64,000 bases of DNA, from NCBI RefSeq assembly GCF_904846175.1, contig NZ_CAJGZM010000010.1, forward strand, positions 1 through 64,000. The letters run 5' to 3'. The position numbers and the translations under genes are program-made. Below are positions 46,664-55,917 of this stretch, one piece after another (the first letter of the stretch is position 1; the number at the start of each line of letters is the position of its first letter). The notes under the pieces are model-generated. The model saw only the letters and a list, made by a program, of their open reading frames with translations. It ran no database searches and was not told where the DNA came from. Origin of the DNA: Psychrobacter immobilis (GTDB taxonomy: Bacteria; Pseudomonadota; Gammaproteobacteria; Pseudomonadales; Moraxellaceae).

Positions 46664-47169
46664 GCGTATAGCTCCAACAATTGGGCGACTTCAGTGGGCT
46701 GGACAGGACCATAGGTGTCTTCATTAATCAAGACAGAAGGACCTTTGTCACAGTTGCCCAAACAGCAAATCGGCAATAGCGTAAAGCGGTTGTCAGCGGT
46801 AGTCTGACCATAGTCGATACCCAGCTGCGCTTTTAATTCAGCCGCAAGTGCTTCGTAACCCGTTAAGTAACAAGCCACTGAATCACAAATAAGGATGACA
46901 TTGCGACCAACTGGCTGACGATAAATACGGTTAAAGAAGGTTGCCACCCCATCCATATCTGTCATCGGAACATTCAGAATATTAGCGATAGCATTGACTT
47001 GTGCATCATCGACCCAGCCGTTACGCTTTTGCACGATTTTTAGCGCATCTAAAGACGCTGCCCGTGGATGGGGATAATGATGCATAAACTCGTGGATAGC
47101 TGCAATTTCTTCAGCGGTTAAAATACTTGCCACATCTACTTTTGGCATTTTATCGGAAACAATTTTCAT
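46660..47169 (-). CDS. nuoE: NADH-quinone oxidoreductase subunit E
   Basis: A 169-residue thioredoxin-like subunit with the N1a [2Fe-2S] cluster. The four ligand cysteines are in [10 protein letters not shown] and [13 protein letters not shown]. The segment [24 protein letters not shown] is the usual N-terminal helical part. It overlaps nuoF by four bases and is separated from nuoCD by an unusually long 175-base gap. Confidence 0.97.
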   Translation of the reverse strand: MKIVSDKMPKVDVASILTAEEIAAIHEFMHHYPHPRAASLDALKIVQKRNGWVDDAQVNAIANILNVPMTDMDGVATFFNRIYRQPVGRNVILICDSVACYLTGYEALAAELKAQLGIDYGQTTADNRFTLLPICCLGNCDKGPSVLINEDTYGPVQPTEVAQLLELYA

Positions 47170-47293
47170 AATCTTTTTCTTTCCTCACTCAGCCCACTGT
47201 TAAGGTTGCGCTTATGGCGCAATGACAGCGTTTTGGTGTGCCAGTTTGGCGATAACATATTAATGAACGTGTCTTACTTTTAATATTTAACAT

Positions 47294-47349
47294 CTAACAT
47301 TTAGCATTCATAAAAGATGATGATAAATGCATTACGGCTAACATTTAGC
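47294..47349. repeat. 12-bp direct repeat at the nuoCD stop codon
   Basis: CTAACATTTAGC occurs at 47294-47305 and again at 47338-47349, 44 bases apart. The second copy contains the nuoCD stop codon. The 175-base gap between nuoCD and nuoE otherwise shows no gene. Confidence 0.85.
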
Positions 47350-49120
47350 GGTCACAATCGGCCATCACAATATCAATCGATGCCAAATACATAATGGCAT
47401 CTGATACCAGTGAGCCATTAATCACTGATGGCATTTGCTGTAAATGTGCAAATGTCGGGGTACGAATACGGGTACGATAGCTCATTGTCGCTTTATCTGA
47501 GGTGATGTAATAACTATTTAAGCCTTTGGTCGCTTCTACGATAGTTGTGCATTCACCCGCTGGCATCACAGGACCCCAAGAGACGGAGATAAAGTGGTTA
47601 ATCAAGGTCTCAATATCGTTTAGAGTGCGATCTTTTGGCGGTGGTACTGCCAATGGGTGATCTGCCTTATAAGGACCTTGCGGCATATTATCCATACATT
47701 GACGGATGATACGTAGCGACTGGCGCATCTCTTCGACTTTGACCATACAGCGATCATAAGCATCGCCGTTATAGCCGACTGGGACTTCAAAATCGTAGTT
47801 CTCGTAGCCCATATACGGACGTGCTTTACGCAAATCAAAATCTAAACCGGTCGCACGTAAACCTGCGCCAGTGACGCCCCACGCCAATGCTTGCTTGGTA
47901 TTATATTGAGCAACGCCTTGAGTACGACCTTTAAGCACACTGTTTTGTAGTGCCGCTTTGACATACTCATCCAAGCGTTTTGGCATCCAGTCTAAGAACT
48001 CGCGAACCAAACGTTGCCAGCCGCGCGGTAAATCGTGCGCGGTACCGCCGATACGGAACCATGCTGGGTGCATACGGTAACCAGTCACGGCTTCGATGAC
48101 GTCATAGGCTTTTTGGCGGTCGGTAAACATATAGAATACCGGCGTCATACCACCCGCATCCTGAATAAAGGTACCGACAAATAATAAGTTATTGGTAATA
48201 CGGAAAAACTCACTCATCATCACGCGGATAGTTTCAGCGCGCGGTGGAATGGTAATACCCGCAAGCTTCTCAACCGACATGATATATGGTAGCTCATTCA
48301 TGACGCCACCGAGATAGTCAATACGGTCGGTATAAGGAATAAAGGAGTGCCATGTTTGACGCTCAGCCATCTTTTCGGCGCCGCGATGGTGATAGCCAAT
48401 ATCGGGGATACAATCGACGACTTCTTCGCCGTCAAGCTGTAGCACTAAACGGAACGCACCGTGAGCAGACGGATGATTAGGACCAATGTTCAAGAACATA
48501 AAGTCTTCATCACGACCCGAGCGTTTCATGCCCCACTCTTCAGGGACAAAGCGCAGGTTTTCTTGCTCGTATTGTTGTTTAGCGGTATTCAAGAAATACG
48601 GGGTAAATTCAGTCGCCCGCGCATGATATTCTTTACGCAGTGGATGACCTTCCCAATATTTTGGCAATAAAATACGGGTCAAATGCGGATGGCCGCTAAA
48701 AACAATGCCAAACATATCCCACACTTCACGCTCATACCAGTTGGCATTTGGCCAGATTTTGGTGGCGCTTGGTACATTGAGATCATCTTCGCTTAGCGCG
48801 ACTTTGATACGCACATCGCTATTACGCTCAAGCGACATCAAATGATAAAACACCGTAAAATCGCTGTCAGGCAAGCCTTGGCGATGTTGACGCAGGCGCT
48901 CATCTATCGCTGATAAGTCAAATAGCATGACATAAGGTTTTGGCAATTTACGCAGGTATAAGAGAACATCCAGCAAATCAGCACGCGCCACCCACACCGT
49001 TGGAATCTCATCCACAGTGTGCTGCACGACAAACTTACCGGCATACTTCTGCTCCAACTCGGTGATAACCGCTGGGACAGTCTTAATCTTAGGATCTATG
49101 TTTTCGACTACCGTGACCAT
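47345..49120 (-). CDS. nuoC: NADH-quinone oxidoreductase fused subunit C/D
   Basis: A 591-residue fusion typical of gammaproteobacteria (nuoCD). The N-terminal 190 residues are NuoC (30-kDa subunit; [28 protein letters not shown]). The C-terminal 400 are NuoD (49-kDa subunit; [34 protein letters not shown], the quinone-site His and Tyr regions, and the C-terminal end [10 protein letters not shown]). It lies in the connecting arm near the quinone site. The gap to nuoB upstream is 158 bases and contains a tandem duplication. Confidence 0.97.
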   Translation of the reverse strand: MVTVVENIDPKIKTVPAVITELEQKYAGKFVVQHTVDEIPTVWVARADLLDVLLYLRKLPKPYVMLFDLSAIDERLRQHRQGLPDSDFTVFYHLMSLERNSDVRIKVALSEDDLNVPSATKIWPNANWYEREVWDMFGIVFSGHPHLTRILLPKYWEGHPLRKEYHARATEFTPYFLNTAKQQYEQENLRFVPEEWGMKRSGRDEDFMFLNIGPNHPSAHGAFRLVLQLDGEEVVDCIPDIGYHHRGAEKMAERQTWHSFIPYTDRIDYLGGVMNELPYIMSVEKLAGITIPPRAETIRVMMSEFFRITNNLLFVGTFIQDAGGMTPVFYMFTDRQKAYDVIEAVTGYRMHPAWFRIGGTAHDLPRGWQRLVREFLDWMPKRLDEYVKAALQNSVLKGRTQGVAQYNTKQALAWGVTGAGLRATGLDFDLRKARPYMGYENYDFEVPVGYNGDAYDRCMVKVEEMRQSLRIIRQCMDNMPQGPYKADHPLAVPPPKDRTLNDIETLINHFISVSWGPVMPAGECTTIVEATKGLNSYYITSDKATMSYRTRIRTPTFAHLQQMPSVINGSLVSDAIMYLASIDIVMADCDR

Positions 49121-49246
49121 GAATGATGTATTCCTTCATTAATCATAATTGAGCTATGTTAAACATAACCAAACTACGATGAATATATGCGTACTGAGCA
49201 CTTTTACGGATTATGAATGATTGAGCCAAACTACAACGTTAACTAT

Positions 49247-49282
49247 TAAATGACTTATAGCTAGTAAATGACTCATAGCTAG
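49247..49282. repeat. 18-bp tandem duplication across the nuoB stop codon
   Basis: Two adjacent copies of TAAATGACTYATAGCTAG (49247-49264 and 49265-49282) differ at one base. The second copy covers most of the nuoB stop codon. It looks like a recent replication-slippage duplication. Confidence 0.88.
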
Positions 49283-49947
49283 ATACTATCTGGGCTACGC
49301 AAGTTTTTCACAGCGATACGATCTGCTTGCTTACGGTCACGCTCAGGCGTCATTTGTGGCTGATAGATACCTTGCTCATTGACATGAATACCCAGCGGAC
49401 GACGCTCTTTAGTAATCGACTCTTGCAGCAGCATCAAGCCTTGAATCAAGGCTTCTGGACGCGGCGGACAACCGGGTACATAAACATCAACAGGAATGAT
49501 TTTATCCACGCCTTGTACCACTGAGTAGATGTCATACATGCCACCCGAGTTGGCACAAGCACCCATTGAGATGACCCATTTTGGCTCAAGCATTTGCTCA
49601 TATAAACGCTGAATAACCGGTGCCATTTTCACAAAACAGGTACCAGCGACAATCATCACGTCCGCCTGACGCGGCGAGGCACGAATAACTTCGGCACCAA
49701 AGCGTGATAAATCGTGAACCGCGGTTAAGGTAGTGGCATATTCGACATAACAGCATGAAGTACCAAAGTTAAATGGCCACAGTGAGTGCTTGCGCCCCCA
49801 GTTTGCTGTTGAATGGACAAGGTCTTCAAGACGACCCATAAAGACGTTTTTATTGACTTCGTCTTCGAGCGGATCATTGACCGTTTGACTAGTCTGTGCA
49901 GGATAGATATCTGCATCAGGGTTGGCTTTTGTTAATGTGTATTTCAT
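49279..49947 (-). CDS. nuoB: NADH-quinone oxidoreductase subunit B
   Basis: A 222-residue subunit with the terminal N2 [4Fe-4S] cluster that reduces quinone. The tandem-cysteine motif is in [11 protein letters not shown], and the other ligands are in [12 protein letters not shown] and [15 protein letters not shown] chose the ATG at 49947: AAAGG lies 9 bases upstream, whereas the ATG three codons earlier is only 4 bases from it. The flanking gaps (124 bases to nuoA, 158 to nuoCD) are longer than elsewhere in the operon. Confidence 0.96.
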   Translation of the reverse strand: MKYTLTKANPDADIYPAQTSQTVNDPLEDEVNKNVFMGRLEDLVHSTANWGRKHSLWPFNFGTSCCYVEYATTLTAVHDLSRFGAEVIRASPRQADVMIVAGTCFVKMAPVIQRLYEQMLEPKWVISMGACANSGGMYDIYSVVQGVDKIIPVDVYVPGCPPRPEALIQGLMLLQESITKERRPLGIHVNEQGIYQPQMTPERDRKQADRIAVKNLRSPDSI

Positions 49948-50071
49948 AACATACAACCTTTATTTTAAGCGACTTGTAGCAATCAGATTGATATTACTAT
50001 CGCCATAACTTCTATTATTAATAAGTGACCATTCTGGTGTGCAACTGCAAGATAGCCAAAAGCAATTGGCT

Positions 50072-50698
50072 TTAAACGCCTTTAGCATTGTCTTGTTGCG
50101 CAGAGGTGGCAAAATCCACGGAGGTAATATTACCTGTGGTATTAATATGATCGATATTTTGCAAGTGGCGACGATTGGTCTCAATATTGTTCGAGACATT
50201 AATCTGTCCTGAAGACTGCGCCGGTATTTTACCCGTCGGGTCGACCATCAGCTCATCAACGCCATCAAACTTGGTGATATCTGCCAAATTGAAACCTGCT
50301 GGAGCGGCATATAAACGTGCTTGTTTACGGCGCTTATCTGCTGGTGCCCAGTTCAATGCACCTAAACTCAATGCATAAACCAGACCAATCAACAAGTCGA
50401 CGATAAAAGTCGCGGCTGTCGCAAAGCCAAGCCAGCCCGTTTCACGCACTGACACTGCATATGCATACAAATACAGCGCTTCTAAGTCGAAGATGACAAA
50501 GAAGATGGCCACCAAATAGAATTTGGCAGACAAACGAATGCGGGCGTTGCCAGCTCCGACAACACCCGCTTCAAATATCTCTTCTTTTTGTGAGCCATGA
50601 GAGCGACCGCCCAGTAAGCGCGGAACGACCAGCATAAAAACAACTAGCCCAATGGCGGCTAAAATAAAAGCAATTGCTGACCAATTAAAAGCAGACAT
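50072..50698 (-). CDS. nuoA: NADH-quinone oxidoreductase subunit A, C-terminally extended
   Basis: A 208-residue first subunit of the nuo operon with three membrane helices. The conserved loop FEAGVVGAGNARIRLSAKFYLVAIFFVIFDLEALYLYAYAV with its acidic residue is present. The protein is about 60 residues longer than E. coli NuoA (147); the added C-terminal tail is hydrophilic (VDPTGKIPAQSSGQINVSNNIETNRR). It begins the operon, which runs without interruption through nuoN. Confidence 0.95.
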   Translation of the reverse strand: MSAFNWSAIAFILAAIGLVVFMLVVPRLLGGRSHGSQKEEIFEAGVVGAGNARIRLSAKFYLVAIFFVIFDLEALYLYAYAVSVRETGWLGFATAATFIVDLLIGLVYALSLGALNWAPADKRRKQARLYAAPAGFNLADITKFDGVDELMVDPTGKIPAQSSGQINVSNNIETNRRHLQNIDHINTTGNITSVDFATSAQQDNAKGV

Positions 50699-51645
50699 GA
50701 TAATACGTGCTCCTCACCCAATCGAGTGTCAAGCGCACCGCGAATACTCACAAATAATGGTGGTAATGGCGACAGGCATAACGCAGACGAAAACACAAAG
50801 TAACTGTCATTGAGTCACTTTATTTGAGTAAATTTGTTTAAATAACTCAGTGATTATGATCAATCAATGACTATTATAGCTACTGTGCTGGTAATAACCA
50901 ATTATCAAGCTTATTGACGACGATGTCAGACGTGACCAACTGTAGATGTTCCGCTCTGTTCGCGGATAAAAAGGCTGGTCGCCTAACGCATCTTTTAACA
51001 ACGTAAGATCAACGTATTAAATCAATATCGTATTCAATCGCTTACTTAATTGATTTAATAGCTCATTACACGTGGTCAACAATGACGTGACAACTGGCAT
51101 AAATTATTTACGTACTATACGCATATCGGTAATCAAAAGCTAGTTTTTAACTGCATTGAGCGGTCATTTTCTCTGCAAAAAAAATATGTTTTTTTTACCA
51201 TAAACTATGATATAGACGTTACCTTATATTAAGCCCAAATCCATATTTCTAAAAAGGCACTGGTATATATAGTGTAATTCGCGCAATCCAAACGCTTTTT
51301 TACTGCGCACTCATCTACTAACTCCTCACCCAAAGATAGGGTTTTTGCTTTATAATGACCCACCGAATTTTATGGTTATATCAGCGGCTATTTTAATGAC
51401 AGCGGTTATGATTAATTGTCACAAAATATTAACTGCGATGCGCTTAATGAGCGGATGGTTTAAATAACCTTATCGACGCCATGTTTTGATATCGAGATGA
51501 CACAATAAGCCATAACGCTATGTTGTCATGTTGCGCTATCCATTTTCTTAATTAATACTCGCAGTATTTATTTGATTTAGCCGCTCTTAATCAGCGCTAG
51601 CCTATTTTTGCTTTCTTTTTTTGCTTTTGTCTTACAGGTCACCTT
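50699..51645. other. 950-base divergent intergenic region between nuoA and rep
   Basis: The longest gap in the window. It must carry the nuo promoter (leftward) and the rep promoter (rightward). A rightward TATAAT lies at 51351-51356 without a good -35 box. Several TGATTAATGA-like AT-rich patches occur near 50850-50870. No reading frame, terminator hairpin or RNA family was recognised. Confidence 0.45.
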
Positions 51646-53679
51646 ATGAGTCAACTTAATCCCAAACAACAAGAAGCGATGCTCTACGTATCAGGTCCAT
51701 TGCTTGTGCTAGCAGGTGCCGGCTCCGGTAAGACATCGGTGATTACGCGTAAAATCGCTTATCTAATCGAAGAATGTAACATGCCAGCTGAGCGTATCAC
51801 GGCGGTGACGTTTACCAATAAAGCGGCGCGTGAGATGAAAGCTCGTGTCAGTAAATTGCTGCCGAGTGAAAAAACCCGCGGTCTGACGGTATCGACCTTT
51901 CACCAATTTGGGCTACAGTTTTTACGTTATGAGTTGATTCATACCCCACTCAAAGGCAACTTTTCCATCATGGATAGCGACGATAGCAAGCGTTTGCTGA
52001 TGGAGCTGATGATGCGTGACAATTTAAGCGGCGCGGAAAGCCGCGAGTTGGTTGGTAAAGCGATAAAAATGATTTCTGATTGGAAAAATGATCTGATTGA
52101 ACCGGATAAGGCAATGGAAACCTTAGACGATCCAGAAGATATGATTTTTGCCACCCTTTATGCTTTATATGAGCGTAATCTGCGTGCTTATAATGCCGTG
52201 GATTTTGACGATTTGATTGTCTTGCCGACCAAAATATTACGTGAAAATAGAGAGCTGCGTGATAAATGGCAAAACCGTATTCGTTATTTGCTCGTCGATG
52301 AGTATCAAGATACCAATACCGCCCAGTATGAGATGATTAAATATCTGGTCGGACCGCAAGGACGCTTTACTGTCGTTGGTGATGACGACCAATCTATCTA
52401 TGCCTGGCGCGGTGCAAAACCTGAAAACATGGGATTACTGAAAGAAGATTTTCCTAAGCTTAAAATCGTCATGCTTGAGCAAAACTATCGCTCGACCACG
52501 CGTATCTTGACCTCTGCCAACGCCGTTATTACCAATAACGAGCATTTATTTGAAAAGAAACTTTGGTCGGATAAAGGTCAAGGCGAAAAAATTCGCATCA
52601 TTAATTGCCGTAATGACGATGATGAATCTGAGCGCGTGGCAAAAGAAATTGTTACGCATAAACTGCGTTTCGGTAATGAGTGGGAGCAATATGCGGTTCT
52701 TTATCGCAGTAACTTTCAGGCGCGAATGTTAGAAGCACAGTTACGTCAGCTGCAAGTGCCTTATAAATTATCGGGCGGTCAGTCGTTCTTCGCCCGTAGT
52801 GAAATCAAAGACATCATGGGTTATTTGCGTTTGATTCTTAACCCTGAAGATGACAGCGCATTTTTACGCATTATTAATACGCCTAAGCGCGGGATGGGAC
52901 CAGCAACCCTTGAAAAGCTTGGTTTATTTTCACAAGAGCATAGCATCTCATTATTGGCGTCTTGTACCCATGCCGGGCTTGCTCACGTATTGCCGTCAAA
53001 AGCCTATGGCACCTTAAAAGAGTTTGGCGATTTTATTGGCCACTATACCCGCGAGCTCGATCAGCATCCTGATCCTGTACCAATCGTCCGTCAAATGATT
53101 GATGAAACCGGTTATATTGACTTTGTCCGTAGCGACTCAAAAACCCCGCAGCAAGAAAAAAATCGTATCGATAATATCGACATGCTCTATACCAGTATTC
53201 AGTCGCTGATTAATCGCGCTGAAGAAGATGAAGACCGCACCATTGATACCATCATTCGTAAGCTGGTATTGCTCGATATGCTTGAGCAGCAGCAAGAAGA
53301 AGAGAATACCAATAAAGTGAACCTCATGACTTTGCATGCGGCAAAAGGTTTGGAGTTTGACTTTGTATATATCATGGGGCTTGAGGAAGAGATGCTACCG
53401 CACCGCAACTCTATCCTGAGCGAGACGGTCGACGAAGAACGACGCTTGATGTACGTAGGCATTACCCGCGCCCGTCGTGAGCTAACCTTGACGCTTGCGA
53501 CCCAGCGCCGCGCGGGCGGGCAGATGCGCGTAACGTCTGAATCAAGATTTTTAGATGAGTTGCCAGAAGAACATATTGACTGGCCAGCCAAAGCGAAAAA
53601 GAAAAAAGCCAGCAAAGACCCTGAAAAAGTCGCTGATGAATACTTGGCTAATATTCGGGCATTATTAGGGAATCGCTAA
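51646..53679 (+). CDS. rep: ATP-dependent DNA helicase Rep
   Basis: A 677-residue superfamily 1A 3'-5' helicase that helps replication forks pass protein barriers. It has the Q motif (LNPKQQEAMLYVSG), Walker A GAGSGKT, TFTNKAAREMKAR (Ia), LVDEYQDTN (II), VGDDDQSIYAWRGA (III), QNYRSTTRIL (IV), LMTLHAAKGLEFDFVYIMGLEE (V) and VGITRARRELTLTLA (VI). The length (E. coli Rep 673) and segments such as GLTVSTFHQFGLQFLR favour Rep over UvrD, which is about 50 residues longer. AGGT lies before the ATG. Confidence 0.93.
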   Translation: MSQLNPKQQEAMLYVSGPLLVLAGAGSGKTSVITRKIAYLIEECNMPAERITAVTFTNKAAREMKARVSKLLPSEKTRGLTVSTFHQFGLQFLRYELIHTPLKGNFSIMDSDDSKRLLMELMMRDNLSGAESRELVGKAIKMISDWKNDLIEPDKAMETLDDPEDMIFATLYALYERNLRAYNAVDFDDLIVLPTKILRENRELRDKWQNRIRYLLVDEYQDTNTAQYEMIKYLVGPQGRFTVVGDDDQSIYAWRGAKPENMGLLKEDFPKLKIVMLEQNYRSTTRILTSANAVITNNEHLFEKKLWSDKGQGEKIRIINCRNDDDESERVAKEIVTHKLRFGNEWEQYAVLYRSNFQARMLEAQLRQLQVPYKLSGGQSFFARSEIKDIMGYLRLILNPEDDSAFLRIINTPKRGMGPATLEKLGLFSQEHSISLLASCTHAGLAHVLPSKAYGTLKEFGDFIGHYTRELDQHPDPVPIVRQMIDETGYIDFVRSDSKTPQQEKNRIDNIDMLYTSIQSLINRAEEDEDRTIDTIIRKLVLLDMLEQQQEEENTNKVNLMTLHAAKGLEFDFVYIMGLEEEMLPHRNSILSETVDEERRLMYVGITRARRELTLTLATQRRAGGQMRVTSESRFLDELPEEHIDWPAKAKKKKASKDPEKVADEYLANIRALLGNR

Positions 53680-53793
53680 GCCTAGCACTTAGAAAAGCCG
53701 CTCATGCTTATGCTTAGCCTTATGTTTACCACGCTTAAAATAAGCGGTAAGCTTAATTTTTTATTTATACTTTTTGAAAAACTTGGAACCTTT

Positions 53794-55197
53794 ATGCCCA
53801 CCTCGACGCCGAATCCTGAACGACCATCGACACGGCAGGGCGATTATAATCCGGCAGAATCTAGCGGCGAATATAAGCTGTTGTATTTGCAAGGTTTGGT
53901 TGCCGAAAAGGCATATGGGGCGATTACTGAGTTTTTAGAAAAGCAATCAGAATATGAGATTGCCAGCTTATTAGAATCTTTCCCTAGTCAAAACCGCTTA
54001 TTGATTTGGGCGCAGGTGCCAGAAGATATCAAAGGTGAAGTGCTTGCGGAGTTAGAGTTTGATACCCGCCAGCCGCTGTTAGAAAACGTCTCTTCAAAAG
54101 AGATATCGCTTTTTACCCAAGACCTTGATGCGCAAGATATCTCTGAAATTTTAGATACCGTTACCGAAAGTGTGCGTACCTCGGTGATGGCAACTCTAGA
54201 TGAAGATATCCGCATTCAGGTCAATAAGCTTGATACCTATGCCGACTGGGAAGTCGGTAGTTATATGGATCCCGATCTCATTCAGATCAGGGACGATATC
54301 ACCCTTGCAGAAGTACAAAACTGGCTGCGGGAAAATGCCGATTTGCTCGATGACGAAAGCCAAGAACTGTTGGTCGTTGACCAAAGCCAACAATTACTTG
54401 GGCTACTCAGTCTGGTCGATTTGATTAAACACGACCAACGTACCTTAGTTGAAGAGCTGATTGATGCAGCCATTACGATTAATGACCGCTTAGATATTCA
54501 AGATGCGGCAGCGATTTTTCGTTCAGAAGACATTCGCTTTGCCCCTGTGATTAATAATCATGGCGAGCTGGTCGGTCAGTTAAATGGTGAAGACATCATG
54601 GAGATTATCCAAGATGATGTCGATAGCACCATGAAAAACCTTGCCGGTGTTAGCCAAGATGAAGAGCTGTTTGCGCCTATTTTGACCAGTGCCAAGAGTC
54701 GGAGTATTTGGCTCGGTATTAATTTATGCACCGCGCTCTTAGCTGCTGCAGTGATTGGACAGTTTGAAGCCGTACTAGCAAAGGTTGTGGCGCTGGCAAT
54801 ACTGATGCCCGTGGTTGCCAGTATGGGCGGTATTGCAGGCTCGCAGACGCTGACGGTGGTCATTCGCGGTATGGCGATGGGTCAAATTGGTGGTTCCAAC
54901 CGCTTATGGCTGCTCAATAAAGAGCTGTGGGTTGGCGCGATAAACGGTATCATATGGGCGATAATCATGGCGTTTATTGCTCAATTGTGGTTTCATGATA
55001 TTAAAATCAGTGCTGTCATTGGCCTTGCTATCGCGATTAACATGACTGCCGCCAACGTTTCAGGCATCAGTATTCCGCTGATGCTTAAACGTATGAATAT
55101 CGATCCTGCATTATCCGCCTCGGTTATCTTGACCACCGTAACGGATATTGTTGGCTTTATGTCGTTTTTGGGCTTGGCAAGTTTACTGATTCTTTAG
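53794..55197 (+). CDS. mgtE: Magnesium transporter MgtE
   Basis: A 467-residue magnesium channel. The N-terminal superhelical domain covers about 25-150, two CBS domains about 155-290 (YMDPDLIQIRDDITLAEV; RSEDIRFAPVINNHGELVGQL), and five membrane helices the remainder, with the signature VASMGGIAGSQTLTVVIRGMA and a second half ending in TVTDIVGFMSFLGLASLLIL. The ATG at 53794 has GGAA upstream and gives the usual length. The longer reading from 53704 adds an unrelated hydrophobic leader. It follows rep by about 115 bases. Confidence 0.93.
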   Translation: MPTSTPNPERPSTRQGDYNPAESSGEYKLLYLQGLVAEKAYGAITEFLEKQSEYEIASLLESFPSQNRLLIWAQVPEDIKGEVLAELEFDTRQPLLENVSSKEISLFTQDLDAQDISEILDTVTESVRTSVMATLDEDIRIQVNKLDTYADWEVGSYMDPDLIQIRDDITLAEVQNWLRENADLLDDESQELLVVDQSQQLLGLLSLVDLIKHDQRTLVEELIDAAITINDRLDIQDAAAIFRSEDIRFAPVINNHGELVGQLNGEDIMEIIQDDVDSTMKNLAGVSQDEELFAPILTSAKSRSIWLGINLCTALLAAAVIGQFEAVLAKVVALAILMPVVASMGGIAGSQTLTVVIRGMAMGQIGGSNRLWLLNKELWVGAINGIIWAIIMAFIAQLWFHDIKISAVIGLAIAINMTAANVSGISIPLMLKRMNIDPALSASVILTTVTDIVGFMSFLGLASLLIL

Positions 55198-55343
55198 TCA
55201 ATCTCCTATTAAAAGTTAAATACGAAAAGTTAGAAATCAGCAGCTATTTATAAAAATAGTTGTTGTTAAGCATTTAAAAACTAAAAGTTAAAAATGTGAT
55301 TCATTCTGTTTATACAACCATTACATCGTTAAGTGAGTGCGTT

Positions 55344-55808
55344 ATGCAAGCTGTACAAGTTAAAGTATTAAATCCTAAAATCACTGAAGATAAAGCGTTC
55401 TCGCTACCAACACGCGCAACCGATGGCAGCGCAGGTATCGACTTACGCGCTTGTATTGACGAGCCTTTGACGATTAAAGCCGGTGCGACGCATTTGATTG
55501 GCACGGGTTTGGCGGTTTATATCCAAGACCCTAATTTTGCGGGTATGATTTTACCGCGCTCAGGTCTTGGTCATAAGCACGGTATCGTCTTGGGAAATCT
55601 GGTTGGCTTGATTGATGCCGACTATCAAGGTGAGCTGATGGTCAGTATTTGGAATCGCAGCAATGAAGATTTTGTGTTAAATCCTGCCGAGCGTATGGCG
55701 CAATATGTGGTTGTACCGGTTGCCCGTCCTGAGTTTGAATTGGTGGCAGAATTTAGTGATACCAGTGCGCGCGGTGCCGGTGGTTTCGGACATTCAGGTC
55801 GTCAGTAG
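55344..55808 (+). CDS. dut: dUTP diphosphatase
   Basis: A 154-residue homotrimeric enzyme that hydrolyses dUTP to dUMP. All five family motifs are recognisable: GSAGIDLRA (1), [15 protein letters not shown] (2), [13 protein letters not shown] (3), [13 protein letters not shown] (4) and the C-terminal [12 protein letters not shown] (5). The ATG at 55344 gives the standard length; the in-frame upstream ATG at 55296 would add 16 residues. It is followed by the algC-like gene and argB, the same order as in Pseudomonas. Confidence 0.96.
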   Translation: MQAVQVKVLNPKITEDKAFSLPTRATDGSAGIDLRACIDEPLTIKAGATHLIGTGLAVYIQDPNFAGMILPRSGLGHKHGIVLGNLVGLIDADYQGELMVSIWNRSNEDFVLNPAERMAQYVVVPVARPEFELVAEFSDTSARGAGGFGHSGRQ

Positions 55809-55917
55809 TCCGTACTGATTTATCATTTTAATTGTTTATCATGATGACAATCTAGAAATCATAATAATTTAATAATCACTATTACCCCATTTATCACGAT
55901 AATAAGGAGAGTAAGCG

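Noticed and set aside
34350..50698. Many open frames antisense to the nuo genes
   Set aside because: They mirror the codon structure of well-supported genes, lack ribosome sites and show no family motifs.
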